From contig NZ_JALRNF010000008.1 of the NCBI RefSeq assembly GCF_030272895.1, positions 62,001-126,000 of the forward strand: a DNA stretch of 64,000 nucleotides, written 5' to 3'. Below are positions 39,976-47,725 of this stretch, piece after piece (position 1 is the first letter of the stretch; each line of letters starts with the position of its first letter). This DNA is from Pseudomonas sp. BGr12 (GTDB lineage Bacteria > Pseudomonadota > Gammaproteobacteria > Pseudomonadales > Pseudomonadaceae). The notes under the pieces were generated by a model that did no database searches, had not been told where the DNA came from, and saw nothing but the letters and a program-made list of their open reading frames with translations. A program made the position numbers and the translations under genes.

Positions 39976-40740
39976 TCAGCCGTTGTGCCCCTGCGCCTCG
40001 GCCTCTTCATGGGCCAGGCGCAACCGCTCGCGGCTGTTGGTCAGGTGCAGGCGCATGGCCGCGCGGGCGCCTTCGGCGTCCTGGCGGGCGATGGCCTCGT
40101 AGATCGCTTCGTGCTCATAGCTGAGCCGGTTCATGTAGTGCTGCTGGTCATCATGGGCCAGGCGCGCCGAGTTCAGGCGGGTGCGCGGAATGATGCTGGT
40201 GCCCAGGTGGGTCATGATGTCGGTGAAGTAGCGGTTGCCGGTGGCCATGGCGATCTGCAGGTGGAACTGGAAGTCCGAGGCCACCGCATCGCTGGCATGG
40301 GCCACGCTTTCGTTGAGGGCATCGAGCGCCTCACGCATGGCCGCCAGTTGTTCCGGGCTACGACGCACCGCCGCAAGGCCCGCCGACTCGGTCTCCAGGC
40401 TGATCCGCAGCTCCAGCACCGCCAGCACTTCACGCAAGGTGACGATGGTCGCCGGATCGATACGAAAACCACTAGGGCTCGGCGTGTCGAGCACGAAAGT
40501 GCCGATGCCATGGCGGGTTTCCACCTGGCCGGCCGCCTGCAGGCGGGAAATGGCTTCACGCACCACGGTGCGGCTGACCCCCTGCTCTTCCATGATCGCC
40601 GACTCGGTCGGCAGTTTGTCACCGCGTTTGAGGTGGCCGTCGCGAATGCGCTCGGTGAGGATGGTCACCAGCTCCTGGGCCAGGCTGCGAGGCTTTCTGC
40701 GGGCGCGTGGCAGTGCGCTCTGGTCTTTCATGGCGAACAT
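39976..40740 (-). CDS. FadR-type GntR family regulator of aldarate genes
   Basis: A 254-residue regulator with a winged helix-turn-helix (residues 17-80; LPTESAIMEEQGVSRTVVRE is the recognition region) and an all-helical FCD ligand domain (from about 95; SDFQFHLQIAMATGNRYF carries metal-ligand residues). Such proteins release DNA when an acidic sugar or carboxylate binds. Its position at the end of the galactarate/glucarate cluster makes galactarate or glucarate the likely inducer. AGGA lies 5 nt before ATG 40740. Confidence 0.9.
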   Translation of the reverse strand: MFAMKDQSALPRARRKPRSLAQELVTILTERIRDGHLKRGDKLPTESAIMEEQGVSRTVVREAISRLQAAGQVETRHGIGTFVLDTPSPSGFRIDPATIVTLREVLAVLELRISLETESAGLAAVRRSPEQLAAMREALDALNESVAHASDAVASDFQFHLQIAMATGNRYFTDIMTHLGTSIIPRTRLNSARLAHDDQQHYMNRLSYEHEAIYEAIARQDAEGARAAMRLHLTNSRERLRLAHEEAEAQGHNG

Positions 40741-40778
40741 CTGTCCTGATTATTCTTCACCCGGATCATAGCGCAATT

Positions 40779-40796
40779 GGTTGTACGATCACATGC
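40779..40796 (-). promoter_or_regulatory. Candidate autoregulatory FadR-type operator
   Basis: GGTTGTACGATCACATGC, 39 bp upstream of the repressor ATG, shares TTGTACGAT-AC with the site upstream of kdgD. Consistent with one repressor controlling both ends of the cluster. Confidence 0.5.
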
Positions 40797-40811
40797 ATCA
40801 ACTGCGATCGA

Positions 40812-41135
40812 TCACACCACCTCATCGCGGGGCAAGCCCGCTCCTACTGGAAGCTCGATGCCGTCGAGCAGCGCATCGATCAGCGCCCGCGCCAGCTCCA
40901 GCGAATGCTGGGTGGACCAGGCGAAACTGCGACCGACTTCGCTGGTGTGCTGCAGCACTTGGCCGATATCGGCACTGGCGCACCTGAGGTACAGCGAGGC
41001 ATGCACCAGCGCGTCTTCGGCACGGACGCCGGCGCAGACGCTGAACAACGCCGGGTGCTCCGGACAGCTCGCCACCGCTCTTTCGACCGTTTCGACAAGA
41101 TGCAGGCTGGGCGGATCGGGAACGGGCTTTTTCAT
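40812..41135 (-). CDS. DUF6124 family protein with REP-encoded C-terminus
   Basis: A 107-residue protein, MKKPVPDPPSLHLVETVERA, resembling the Pseudomonas DUF6124 (formerly DUF3077) family of small proteins with unknown role. AGGAG precedes ATG 41135. The last dozen residues, PVGAGLPRDEVV, are encoded by a REP element, so a repeat either inserted into the 3' end or extended the gene. A strikingly structured leader lies upstream. Confidence 0.7.
   Translation of the reverse strand: MKKPVPDPPSLHLVETVERAVASCPEHPALFSVCAGVRAEDALVHASLYLRCASADIGQVLQHTSEVGRSFAWSTQHSLELARALIDALLDGIELPVGAGLPRDEVV
40825..40848. repeat. Single REP element inside the DUF6124 3' end
   Basis: One copy of TCGCGGGGCAAGCCCGCTCC, in contrast to the paired copies elsewhere in the window. 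It encodes the GAGLPRD of the protein tail. Confidence 0.95.
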
Positions 41136-41477
41136 CGGGCTACTCCTATGCAGAGGGAGCGGCCACCGTTCGCTGCGAAACGAATGGGTGGCAGCTGTAC
41201 GCGGGTTCGCAGACCGGGCATAGGAACCGGCGCACCCGAAGGTGCCCCACGCACAACCGCCATTGACCCGTGATGCAGGTAATCACCTGCGTCAGGAAAA
41301 TGGAGTGCTGACTTATGCCTCGGACTGCGACATCCGGTCGTTGAATTGGCAACGACAGGCGCAGGGTAGGCACGCACCCGGGCGGGCGCAACAGAACAGC
41401 GGCGCGGGCAGTATGATTCAGAAGCGTCTGACAGAAAACAGCTACACCCCGATTCAGTGTTTGTCTTGTCATTACCG
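41136..41477 (-). other. Structured leader region of the DUF6124 gene (no protein gene)
   Basis: On the minus strand this 340-bp stretch holds several hairpins: TCGTTG/CAACGA (41338-41355), a 10-bp TGATGCAGGT/ACCTGCGTCA stem (41271-41294), and GCACC-TTCG-GGTGC with a UUCG tetraloop (41232-41245), all upstream of the AGGAG. Open frames exist in all minus-strand frames but look like spurious translations. I infer a structured 5' leader RNA; no riboswitch class is recognised. Confidence 0.5.
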
Positions 41478-41547
41478 GTAGGAGCGGGCTTGCCCCGCGA
41501 TGCGATGTAGCTGACGCACCACAATCGCGGGGCAAGCCCGCTCCCAC
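41478..41547. repeat. REP palindrome pair
   Basis: Two inverted REP cores separated by about 25 bp, between the DUF6124 leader and the 3' end of the MFS exporter gene. Confidence 0.95.
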
Positions 41548-41554
41548 CTGGCGA

Positions 41555-42712
41555 TTACTCCACCGCCCTGAGCCGATACGCCTTGCGATTGGCATTGCGG
41601 GCAAAGCAGACGAACAGCGCTGCCATGATCGCCAGGGCCATGGGCAGGCCATGCGGTGCGACATCCATGGCCGCGCCGCTGACCAGCGGCCCCACCAGGC
41701 TGCCCACACCCCACAGCAGGCCGACGCTGGCATTGGCCGTGACCAGGTCCTGGCCCTTGAACTGCTGGCCGATCAGCACCAGCGCCAGGGTGTAGACCCC
41801 ACCGGCCACCGCGCCCAACAGCACCAGCGCCGGCCACAGCAGCCACTGCACCTGCAGCAGCCAAGGCAAGGCAATGCCGATCAGCATCGCCACCACGCCG
41901 CAGACCAGGTGCACCAGCGTCCGCTCGCTACGGTCCGCCAGCCAGCCCAACGGCAGCTGGAACAGCATGTCGCCGGTGAGGATCACGGTCACCATCAAGG
42001 CCGCCACGCCCACGGCAAAGCCATGGCTGGAGGCATACACCGGCATCAGCGAGAGGATCACCGCATCGAAGAAGGAGAAGAACAGCACACCCATGCACAA
42101 CGCCGGCGCCACCCGGAAGAAGCCCGCCAGGGAGAAGCTCTTTTCAGCCTCTTCGCCATGCTCTACATGATCATTGGGCACCGTCAGCACGATGCACAGC
42201 AGCGCCAGTCCATAACAGGCAGTGACCACCCCGGTCACCCACGCGCTCTGCGCGCCGACCAGGGCCAGCATGGCCGGGCCGAGCATCTGAAAGCCGGTGA
42301 AGGCCGTGGCGTACAGGGCCATGATCTTGCCGCGGTTATGCTCCGGGCTCAGTTCATTGACCCAGGACTCGCCGAGGATAATCGCGATGCCCATGCCGAT
42401 GCCCAGCCCCAGGCGCAACAGGCCCAGCAGGTAGATCGAGGAGAAGGCCCATTCGAGCAAGCCGATGCTCAAGGCGCACAGGCCGAAGCACAGCAGGTAG
42501 ATGGTGCGTCGGGTCAGGTGCCGGCAGCAGGCATCGACCATGAACGCCGAGAGCATCATGCCCGCCGCCGGAATGGCCGAAAGGATACCGATCTGCAGGG
42601 TGCTCGCCCCCGCTTCGAGCAGACGCAGGGACACCAGCGGCAGGCTCGCCCCCAGGCTGAAACCGACCACCGACACGGCGAACAACAGGCCCGCCAGAAA
42701 ACGCTTGTTCAT
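41555..42712 (-). CDS. MFS exporter (YcaD-like)
   Basis: A 385-residue, 12-helix major-facilitator, MNKRFLAGLLFAVSVVGFSL. The loop-2/3 motif is weak, but GESWVNELSPEHNRGKIMAL is typical of YcaD/YfkF-type transporters. Substrate unknown; a drug or metabolite exporter is likely. ATG 42712 has GGAG 5 nt upstream; GTG 42718 is an alternative. A strong hairpin sits immediately before the ribosome site, behind a 47-codon leader ORF and a consensus promoter. Confidence 0.85.
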   Translation of the reverse strand: MNKRFLAGLLFAVSVVGFSLGASLPLVSLRLLEAGASTLQIGILSAIPAAGMMLSAFMVDACCRHLTRRTIYLLCFGLCALSIGLLEWAFSSIYLLGLLRLGLGIGMGIAIILGESWVNELSPEHNRGKIMALYATAFTGFQMLGPAMLALVGAQSAWVTGVVTACYGLALLCIVLTVPNDHVEHGEEAEKSFSLAGFFRVAPALCMGVLFFSFFDAVILSLMPVYASSHGFAVGVAALMVTVILTGDMLFQLPLGWLADRSERTLVHLVCGVVAMLIGIALPWLLQVQWLLWPALVLLGAVAGGVYTLALVLIGQQFKGQDLVTANASVGLLWGVGSLVGPLVSGAAMDVAPHGLPMALAIMAALFVCFARNANRKAYRLRAVE

Positions 42713-42729
42713 TACCACTCCATCCGCCG

Positions 42730-42753
42730 GCCCAGGCGTGATATCGCCCGGGC
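42730..42753 (-). promoter_or_regulatory. Hairpin just upstream of the MFS ribosome-binding site
   Basis: GCCCGGGCG and CGCCTGGGC pair over 9 positions with one mismatch and a 6-nt loop, ending 10 nt before GGAG. Placed to influence translation or transcription of the MFS gene. Confidence 0.55.
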
Positions 42754-42815
42754 CCGCGCTAACACGACCAGGAAAACATTCAGGTGTACAAAGGCAAGGC
42801 CATGCGGCCGCCTCG

Positions 42816-42959
42816 TCAGTGGGCGTGTACGGGTGGCGAGAAGGTAAAGGCGAACAGCACGCTGCGCCGACGCTTGAGGACGGTATCGCTCGGCCAGTCG
42901 CAGCAGCGGGTCAGGATGACCGGCTGGTGGAACGGGCGGATGGCAGTGGAGCGATTCAT
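42816..42959 (-). CDS. Candidate 47-codon leader peptide upstream of the MFS gene
   Basis: The ORF MNRSTAIRPFHQPVILTRCC continues with DWPSDTVLKRRR and ends SPPVHAH. It lies wholly between a consensus promoter and the MFS exporter gene and is basic with a Cys-Cys pair. The ribosome-binding site is poor (CGACGA), so translation is uncertain. No homology can be assigned from sequence. It is proposed as a leader ORF, not as an enzyme. Confidence 0.35.
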   Translation of the reverse strand: MNRSTAIRPFHQPVILTRCCDWPSDTVLKRRRSVLFAFTFSPPVHAH

Positions 42960-42989
42960 TCGTCGGCTACGCAGGAAAGGACGGGCGGC

Positions 42990-43018
42990 ACTCTAGGAGA
43001 ACCCTTGCCACCCGTCAA
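42990..43018 (-). promoter_or_regulatory. Sigma-70 promoter for the leader ORF and MFS gene
   Basis: On the minus strand TTGACG (43018-43013), a 17-bp spacer and TAGAGT (42995-42990). The predicted start near 42983 gives a leader of about 270 nt before the MFS ATG. Confidence 0.65.
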
Positions 43019-43036
43019 TAGCCCGTCCTTGAGCGC

Positions 43037-44254
43037 TCAACGCTTGCCGGTGGACGGCAGTAGGATCGCCAGCAGGCCGAACAGCGGCAGGTACGAGCAC
43101 AGACTGTAGACGTATTCGATGCCCTTGAAGTCGGCCAGGTAGCCGAGCAGCGCCGCACCGATGCCGCCAAAACCGAACATCAGGCCGAAGAAAATCCCGG
43201 CGATCATGCCGACATTGCCCGGCACCAGCTCCTGGGCATAGACCACGATGGCCGAGAACGCCGAGGCCAGGATGAAGCCGATGATCACGCTGAGCACGCT
43301 GGTCCAGAACAGGTCGGCATAGGGCAGTGCCAGGGTGAACGGCGCAACACCGAGGATCGAGAACCAGATCACCGCCTTGCGCCCGATGCGGTCACCGATC
43401 GGCCCGCCGAAGAAGGTCCCCGCCGCTACCGCACCGAGGAACAGGAACAGGTGCAATTGGGAACTTGCCACCGACAGGTCGAACTTCTCGATCAGGTAGA
43501 AGGTGTAGTAGCTGGTCAGGCTGGACATGTAGAAATACTTGGAGAACACCAGCAGCCCCAGCACCACCAGCGCGCCGATCACCCGGTTGCGGGACAAGCC
43601 ATGGGTGGCGCGCTGGCCCTGCTTGGCCTTGAACAGGTTCAAATGCTCGCGGTACCAGCGGCTCAGGCCATAGGTGACCAGCACCGCACACACCGCGAAC
43701 AGACCAAACCAGGCGACATTGCCCTGGCCGAACGGAATGATGATCGCCGCCGCCAGCAACGGGCCGAACGCGGAGCCGGCATTACCGCCGACCTGGAAGG
43801 TCGATTGCGCCAGGCCAAAGCGCCCCCCAGAGGCGAGCCGGGCGATACGCGAGGTTTCCGGGTGGAAGGTCGACGAACCGATGCCCACCAGCGCGGCCGC
43901 CAGCAGAATCATCGGAAAGCTGCCGACATAGGCCAGCATGACGATCCCCACCAGAGTGCACAGGGTGCCGAGGGGCAGCAGGTTCGGCATCGGCTTGCGA
44001 TCGGTGTAGAAGCCCACCCAGGGTTGCAGCAAGGAGGCGGTGATCTGGAAGGTCAGGGTAATCATCCCCACCTGGGCGAAGGTCAGCCCGTAGTTGTCCT
44101 TGAGCAACGGGTAGATCGACGGCAGCACCGCCTGGATCAGGTCATTGATCAGGTGCGCCAGGGCACAGGCAGCGATGATCCGCATGACCAGCGGGCTGCT
44201 CTGGGCCGTCGCGGTGCTGGCGGGTGACGAGGATGAAACACTGCTCACAGCCAT
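43037..44254 (-). CDS. fsr: Fosmidomycin-resistance-type MFS transporter
   Basis: A 405-residue, 12-helix transporter. HLINDLIQAVLPSIYPLLKD (TM1), FHPETSRIARLASGGRFGLA and QVGGNAGSAFGPLLAAAI match the Fsr family, which exports fosmidomycin and related compounds. The ATG at 44254 (MAVSSVSSSS) has only a weak ribosome site; two further in-frame ATGs lie at 44269 and 44287. It is a separate unit from the MFS gene downstream, which has its own promoter. Confidence 0.85.
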   Translation of the reverse strand: MAVSSVSSSSPASTATAQSSPLVMRIIAACALAHLINDLIQAVLPSIYPLLKDNYGLTFAQVGMITLTFQITASLLQPWVGFYTDRKPMPNLLPLGTLCTLVGIVMLAYVGSFPMILLAAALVGIGSSTFHPETSRIARLASGGRFGLAQSTFQVGGNAGSAFGPLLAAAIIIPFGQGNVAWFGLFAVCAVLVTYGLSRWYREHLNLFKAKQGQRATHGLSRNRVIGALVVLGLLVFSKYFYMSSLTSYYTFYLIEKFDLSVASSQLHLFLFLGAVAAGTFFGGPIGDRIGRKAVIWFSILGVAPFTLALPYADLFWTSVLSVIIGFILASAFSAIVVYAQELVPGNVGMIAGIFFGLMFGFGGIGAALLGYLADFKGIEYVYSLCSYLPLFGLLAILLPSTGKR

Positions 44255-44348
44255 GACAAGAACGTCCATCAGGTGATTGGGATCCAATTATCCCGATTTC
44301 GTTAGCAAGCGCACTATTCTTTTCGACGAGCGTTTCGATGACGTACTT

Positions 44349-44367
44349 GTTAATAATTCTCAATAGC
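44349..44367 (+). promoter_or_regulatory. Fur-box-like site upstream of the FecR remnant
   Basis: GTTAATAATTCTCAATAGC matches the 19-bp Fur consensus at 13 positions by my count. It lies 63 bp before the fecR-like ATG, where a fecI sigma gene would normally be expected. Confidence 0.5.
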
Positions 44368-44429
44368 TTTAGCATCCCTGAACTTCGCCATTCACGATGC
44401 CGTAACCCCGAAAACAAGACCGATCTGCC

Positions 44430-45191
44430 ATGAAGCCAGCGCTTGCGTTACCCCACCCGCTCGACACCGACGACCGCGAACAACAGGCCCTCGACTGGTT
44501 CACCCGGCTGCGCGCAGGCGACCTTGGCAGCGCTGAGCGGCAGGCCTTCGAGCGCTGGCGCCAGGATCCTGACAACGCCCGGACCCTGGCCGAGGTCGAA
44601 ATGCTCTGGCAGCAACTGGAACGACCGCCACGCCGGGCCCAGCGTAGTGAACGTCGATCGGCCCCACGCTCCTGGACCGGCTGGGCGGTGGTGGCCGGCG
44701 TGTTGCTGATCAGCGGCCTGGTGGTACTGCAGTTACCCTGGCTGCAACGGCTGAGCAGCGATGTTTCCACCGACTCCGGCGAACGTCGGCAAATCCAGCT
44801 GGCCGACGGTTCGAAACTGCTGCTCGACGGCGCCAGTGCGGTGGATGTCGACCTGCGGGGCGCAGTGCGCAAGGTACGCCTGGTACAAGGCCAGGTGTTC
44901 CTGGAAGTGATTCACGACGGCCGGCCTTTCGTGGTCGAGGTCGGCGATGCCCAGGTGCAGGTGCTGGGCACACGTTTTGCGGTCAGCCGTGGCCGCGACC
45001 AGGATCAGGTGGTATTGCTCAAGGGCCGGGTCGAGGTGAGCAGCGATGGCGACAAGCGCCAGCTCGTCGCCGGCCAGCGCCTGCGCATCAGCGACAAGGG
45101 CCTGGGGACGGTCGAGAACGTTGACGCCGAACGGCTGCTGGCCTGGCGCACGGGCCAGTTGTCGGTCAGCGACGTGCCGCGCCTGCCCTGA
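44430..45191 (+). CDS. C-terminally truncated FecR family anti-sigma factor
   Basis: A 253-residue protein with the FecR N-terminal domain (QQALDWFTRLRAGDLGSAER, residues 19-38), a transmembrane helix (about 83-105) and the periplasmic FecR domain. FecR proteins are usually about 315-330 residues; here the chain stops after LLAWRTGQLSVSDVPRLP, so the C-terminal region contacting the TonB receptor is missing. No fecI sigma gene or receptor is adjacent. The gene ends 86 bp before tRNA-Met. It is probably a decayed remnant of an iron-signalling locus. Confidence 0.8.
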   Translation: MKPALALPHPLDTDDREQQALDWFTRLRAGDLGSAERQAFERWRQDPDNARTLAEVEMLWQQLERPPRRAQRSERRSAPRSWTGWAVVAGVLLISGLVVLQLPWLQRLSSDVSTDSGERRQIQLADGSKLLLDGASAVDVDLRGAVRKVRLVQGQVFLEVIHDGRPFVVEVGDAQVQVLGTRFAVSRGRDQDQVVLLKGRVEVSSDGDKRQLVAGQRLRISDKGLGTVENVDAERLLAWRTGQLSVSDVPRLP

Positions 45192-45277
45192 AAACGCTAA
45201 GCGGTTGATCGTGCGTAAAAATTTTTCAAATCAGGTGTTGACACAACATCGTTTCAAGCGAATAATGCGCGCCACTT

Positions 45278-45354
45278 GGCTACATAGCTCAGTTGGTTAG
45301 AGCGGAGCATTCATAATGCTTAGGTCCGGGGTTCAAGTCCCTGTGTAGCCACCA
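45278..45354 (+). tRNA. tRNA-Met (anticodon CAT, elongator type)
   Basis: A 77-nt cloverleaf: acceptor GGCTACA/TGTAGCC, anticodon arm GAGCA/TGCTT around CAT at 45312-45314, T-loop GGGTTCAAGTCCC, and encoded CCA. The acceptor sequence matches elongator tRNA-Met rather than initiator or the CAT tRNA-Ile. Confidence 0.93.
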
Positions 45355-45359
45355 AGTTC

Positions 45360-45392
45360 AAAAAAGGGCTTACCGAAAGGTAGGCCCTTTTT
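45360..45392 (+). terminator. Terminator after tRNA-Met
   Basis: AAAGGGCTTACC and GGTAGGCCCTTT pair around a GAAA tetraloop, with flanking A and T runs, starting 6 bp after the tRNA. Confidence 0.92.
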
Positions 45393-45416
45393 CTTTGCCT
45401 GCGATTCAGGCCAGGC

Positions 45417-46031
45417 TCAGCGCACGCCGCTGAACATCACCGCCACCCCCAGCCCCAGCAGCGCCAGGCCAATCACTTTGTCCACCGTGCGCTGGCGCTC
45501 GAGCATCAACTGGCGCAGCGCGGTACTGGAGAAGAACACCGCCACCAGGCTGAACCAGACCCAGTGCGCCAGCGACATGAACAGGCCATAGCCGAGACTG
45601 GTGGCCAGGGAACTGCCCGGCTGCACCACCTGGGTGTAGGCACTGACGACGAACAACATGGTCTTGGGATTCAGGGCATTGGTCAGAAAGCCCGAGCGAA
45701 ACGCGCCCCAGCCACCGGACTGGCTGCTGCCAGCGCCCGCCAGGACAATGCGCCCGGTGTTGGTCAGCGACTTGTAGCCCAGGTAGACCAGGTATCCCGC
45801 CCCCAGCACCTTCATGGCCAGAAACAGTGTCGGGGTATGGGCAATGACCACGGCAATGCCCAGCACGGTGTACATCACATGCACCTGCACACCCAGGGCG
45901 ATACCCACAGCGGCCGACAACCCGGCACGCCGGCCAAAGGCATAACTGCTGCGGGTGACCATGGCAAAGTCGGCGCCGGGGCTGATCACCGCCAGGACGG
46001 TAAACAGGGCGACGGCAATGAGTTCGTTCAC
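45417..46031 (-). CDS. LysE/RhtB family amino-acid exporter
   Basis: A 204-residue, six-helix exporter. VLAVISPGADFAMVTRSSYAFGR is the N-terminal RhtB signature and GFLTNALNPKTMLFVV the second motif. It probably exports an amino acid or derivative. Divergent from a LysR gene across 123 bp, the usual regulator-exporter pairing. Confidence 0.9.
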   Translation of the reverse strand: MNELIAVALFTVLAVISPGADFAMVTRSSYAFGRRAGLSAAVGIALGVQVHVMYTVLGIAVVIAHTPTLFLAMKVLGAGYLVYLGYKSLTNTGRIVLAGAGSSQSGGWGAFRSGFLTNALNPKTMLFVVSAYTQVVQPGSSLATSLGYGLFMSLAHWVWFSLVAVFFSSTALRQLMLERQRTVDKVIGLALLGLGVAVMFSGVR

Positions 46032-46154
46032 GAAAAGCTCCTCGATCTGCTAGGAAAATGAACAGATAGCTCTGTACCTCGCCATTATCGAAAGCTGCGC
46101 TTGCGGCAAAAAGCGATTTATAGTGAGTGAAATCCGCTAGTTTTTCTCACAGAT

Positions 46155-47033
46155 ATGAAGCTCCCCGCCCTCTCCGCCTTCCGCTATTTCGACGTCGCCG
46201 CCCAGACCCAGAGCTTCGTGCGCGCCGCCGAACTGCTGCACGTCACCCATGGCGCGGTCAGCCGCCAGGTGCGCCTGCTGGAGGAATCGCTGGGGGTGGA
46301 ACTGTTCGAGCGACGCAACCGGGCAATCTTTCTCACTGCCGCCGGCCGCGCCCTGCACGGCACCACGCAGTCGATATTCGAACAACTGGAAGGCACGGTG
46401 TACCGCTTGCAGCAGCAGACACGGGAAAACGTCCTGGTGCTTTCATGCGAACCGACCATCGCCATGAAATGGCTGATTCCGCGCCTGCCGGCCTTCCATG
46501 CCGCCCATCCGGACATTCACCTGCACCTGGTGGCCGCCGGTGGGCCCATCGACTTTGCCCGCAGCGGCGTCGACCTGGCGTTGCGCCGTGACGACTTTCG
46601 CTGGGAGGCCGATCTGCACGCCCTGAAAATCTGCGACGAATGGGTGGGCCCGGTGTGCAGCACACAGCTGAGACTCGCCGACGAGGGCCTGGCCGGCCAG
46701 CGCCTGCTGCACAGCGCATCGCGCCCGAGCGCCTGGAACACCTGGCTGCGCCTGAGCGGGGAGTCCGACCAGGGCACGTCGCGCGCGGACTACGAACACT
46801 TCTACCTGTGCATCCAGGCCGCCGTCGCCGGGCTGGGGGTGGCGATGGCGTCCTTCCTCATGGTCCAGGACGAAATCGACATCGGCCAGCTACGGGCGCC
46901 GCACCGTTTCGTGCAGGACAATTCGGCCTACTACCTGCTCTGTACCCGGCCGATCGAGGACGACGACAAATGCCAGCGCTTCGCCCGCTGGGTCAGCGAG
47001 CAAGCGCAGGCGTGCCTGGCTCATTTGCTCTGA
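46155..47033 (+). CDS. LysR family regulator (GcvA-like)
   Basis: A 292-residue LysR-type regulator. The N-terminal helix-turn-helix spans residues 5-62 (AAELLHVTHGAVSRQVRLLE), and the effector domain begins VLVLSCEPTIAMKWLIPRLP near 92, the pattern of the GcvA/AmpR-like group. Divergent from the LysE exporter, which it probably controls. The 3' end overlaps the convergent M15 peptidase gene by 13 bp. Confidence 0.9.
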   Translation: MKLPALSAFRYFDVAAQTQSFVRAAELLHVTHGAVSRQVRLLEESLGVELFERRNRAIFLTAAGRALHGTTQSIFEQLEGTVYRLQQQTRENVLVLSCEPTIAMKWLIPRLPAFHAAHPDIHLHLVAAGGPIDFARSGVDLALRRDDFRWEADLHALKICDEWVGPVCSTQLRLADEGLAGQRLLHSASRPSAWNTWLRLSGESDQGTSRADYEHFYLCIQAAVAGLGVAMASFLMVQDEIDIGQLRAPHRFVQDNSAYYLLCTRPIEDDDKCQRFARWVSEQAQACLAHLL

Positions 47034-47641
47034 GGCTTTGCCACCACCGGTAAAGCGCAGAAGGATGACCCGGCACTGAAATCGCCCCCCCAGGTGCGAA
47101 AGCCTGCGGTGTCGATGTGAATCCGCCCACTTGGATAACGCCCCAGGCCCATGTTCCAGGCCTTGCCCTGGGTCTGCCAGAAGCGGCACAAGGGGTTGGG
47201 ATCGGCCCAGGCCGGCAGCAGCACATCCACCGCGAAGGCCCGGGTATGGGCGCTGCCCACGGCACCGCCGGCGCAGCGGTTCAGGCGCGGGTCGCGATAG
47301 GTCGAGACCACTTCATAACGTTGCAGCACACGCTGATCGCCCAGGGTCTTGAGCAACTGCAGGGTCGATCGCACCGCCGGCCACTGCGATGCCGGCGCCA
47401 CGGCGAAAGGCTGCGCCGAACACAGCTTCCAGTCACTGGCCGAGCGCAGCAACTGATGGATCGGCACTATCCCGTACAGGCGCGCGCCCACCAGCATCTC
47501 GCGAAACGCCCGGGTTTCATGGTCGCCAGCCCACTGGGCGAACATATACAGGTCGCGCTCCTCGGCCTGCGCCTGGGCATTGCCCATCAGCGTCAGCAAA
47601 AGTCCTGCACAGATTCCCGCCCCGCGCCACAGCCTCATCAG
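47021..47641 (-). CDS. Periplasmic M15-type D,D-carboxypeptidase-like protein
   Basis: A 206-residue protein with a signal peptide (residues 1-25, GNAQAQA). The zinc-ligand motif SAHTRAFAVDVL (HxxxxxxD) and GRIHIDT (final His) match peptidase family M15 (M15_3/YcbK type), enzymes acting on peptidoglycan. ATG 47641 follows GAGAGGG. The start at 47686 upstream is less likely because it precedes the signal peptide. Confidence 0.82.
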   Translation of the reverse strand: MMRLWRGAGICAGLLLTLMGNAQAQAEERDLYMFAQWAGDHETRAFREMLVGARLYGIVPIHQLLRSASDWKLCSAQPFAVAPASQWPAVRSTLQLLKTLGDQRVLQRYEVVSTYRDPRLNRCAGGAVGSAHTRAFAVDVLLPAWADPNPLCRFWQTQGKAWNMGLGRYPSGRIHIDTAGFRTWGGDFSAGSSFCALPVVAKPQSK

Positions 47642-47725
47642 CCCTCTCCCCTTCCCGCGCCCCGGGAAACTCCTCCAGTATGGCAAGCCTCCCGACTGCG
47701 GGGAGGCACTGACAAGGAGTTAAGC

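Noticed and set aside
41132..41733. Minus-strand ORFs through the DUF6124 leader
   Set aside because: They cross a REP pair, have low-complexity Cys/Arg/Pro translations, and occupy all frames at once, which fits a structured non-coding leader better than a protein.
42784..42996. Plus-strand 70-codon ORF MYKGKAMRPPRQ...
   Set aside because: It is antisense to the promoter-leader-ORF arrangement, has no ribosome site, and is Arg-rich in the way of shadow frames.
45278..45354. CAT-anticodon tRNA as tRNA-Ile2 or initiator tRNA
   Set aside because: The acceptor stem GGCTACA/TGTAGCC with a normal 1-72 pair matches elongator tRNA-Met; initiator tRNAs lack the 1-72 pair.
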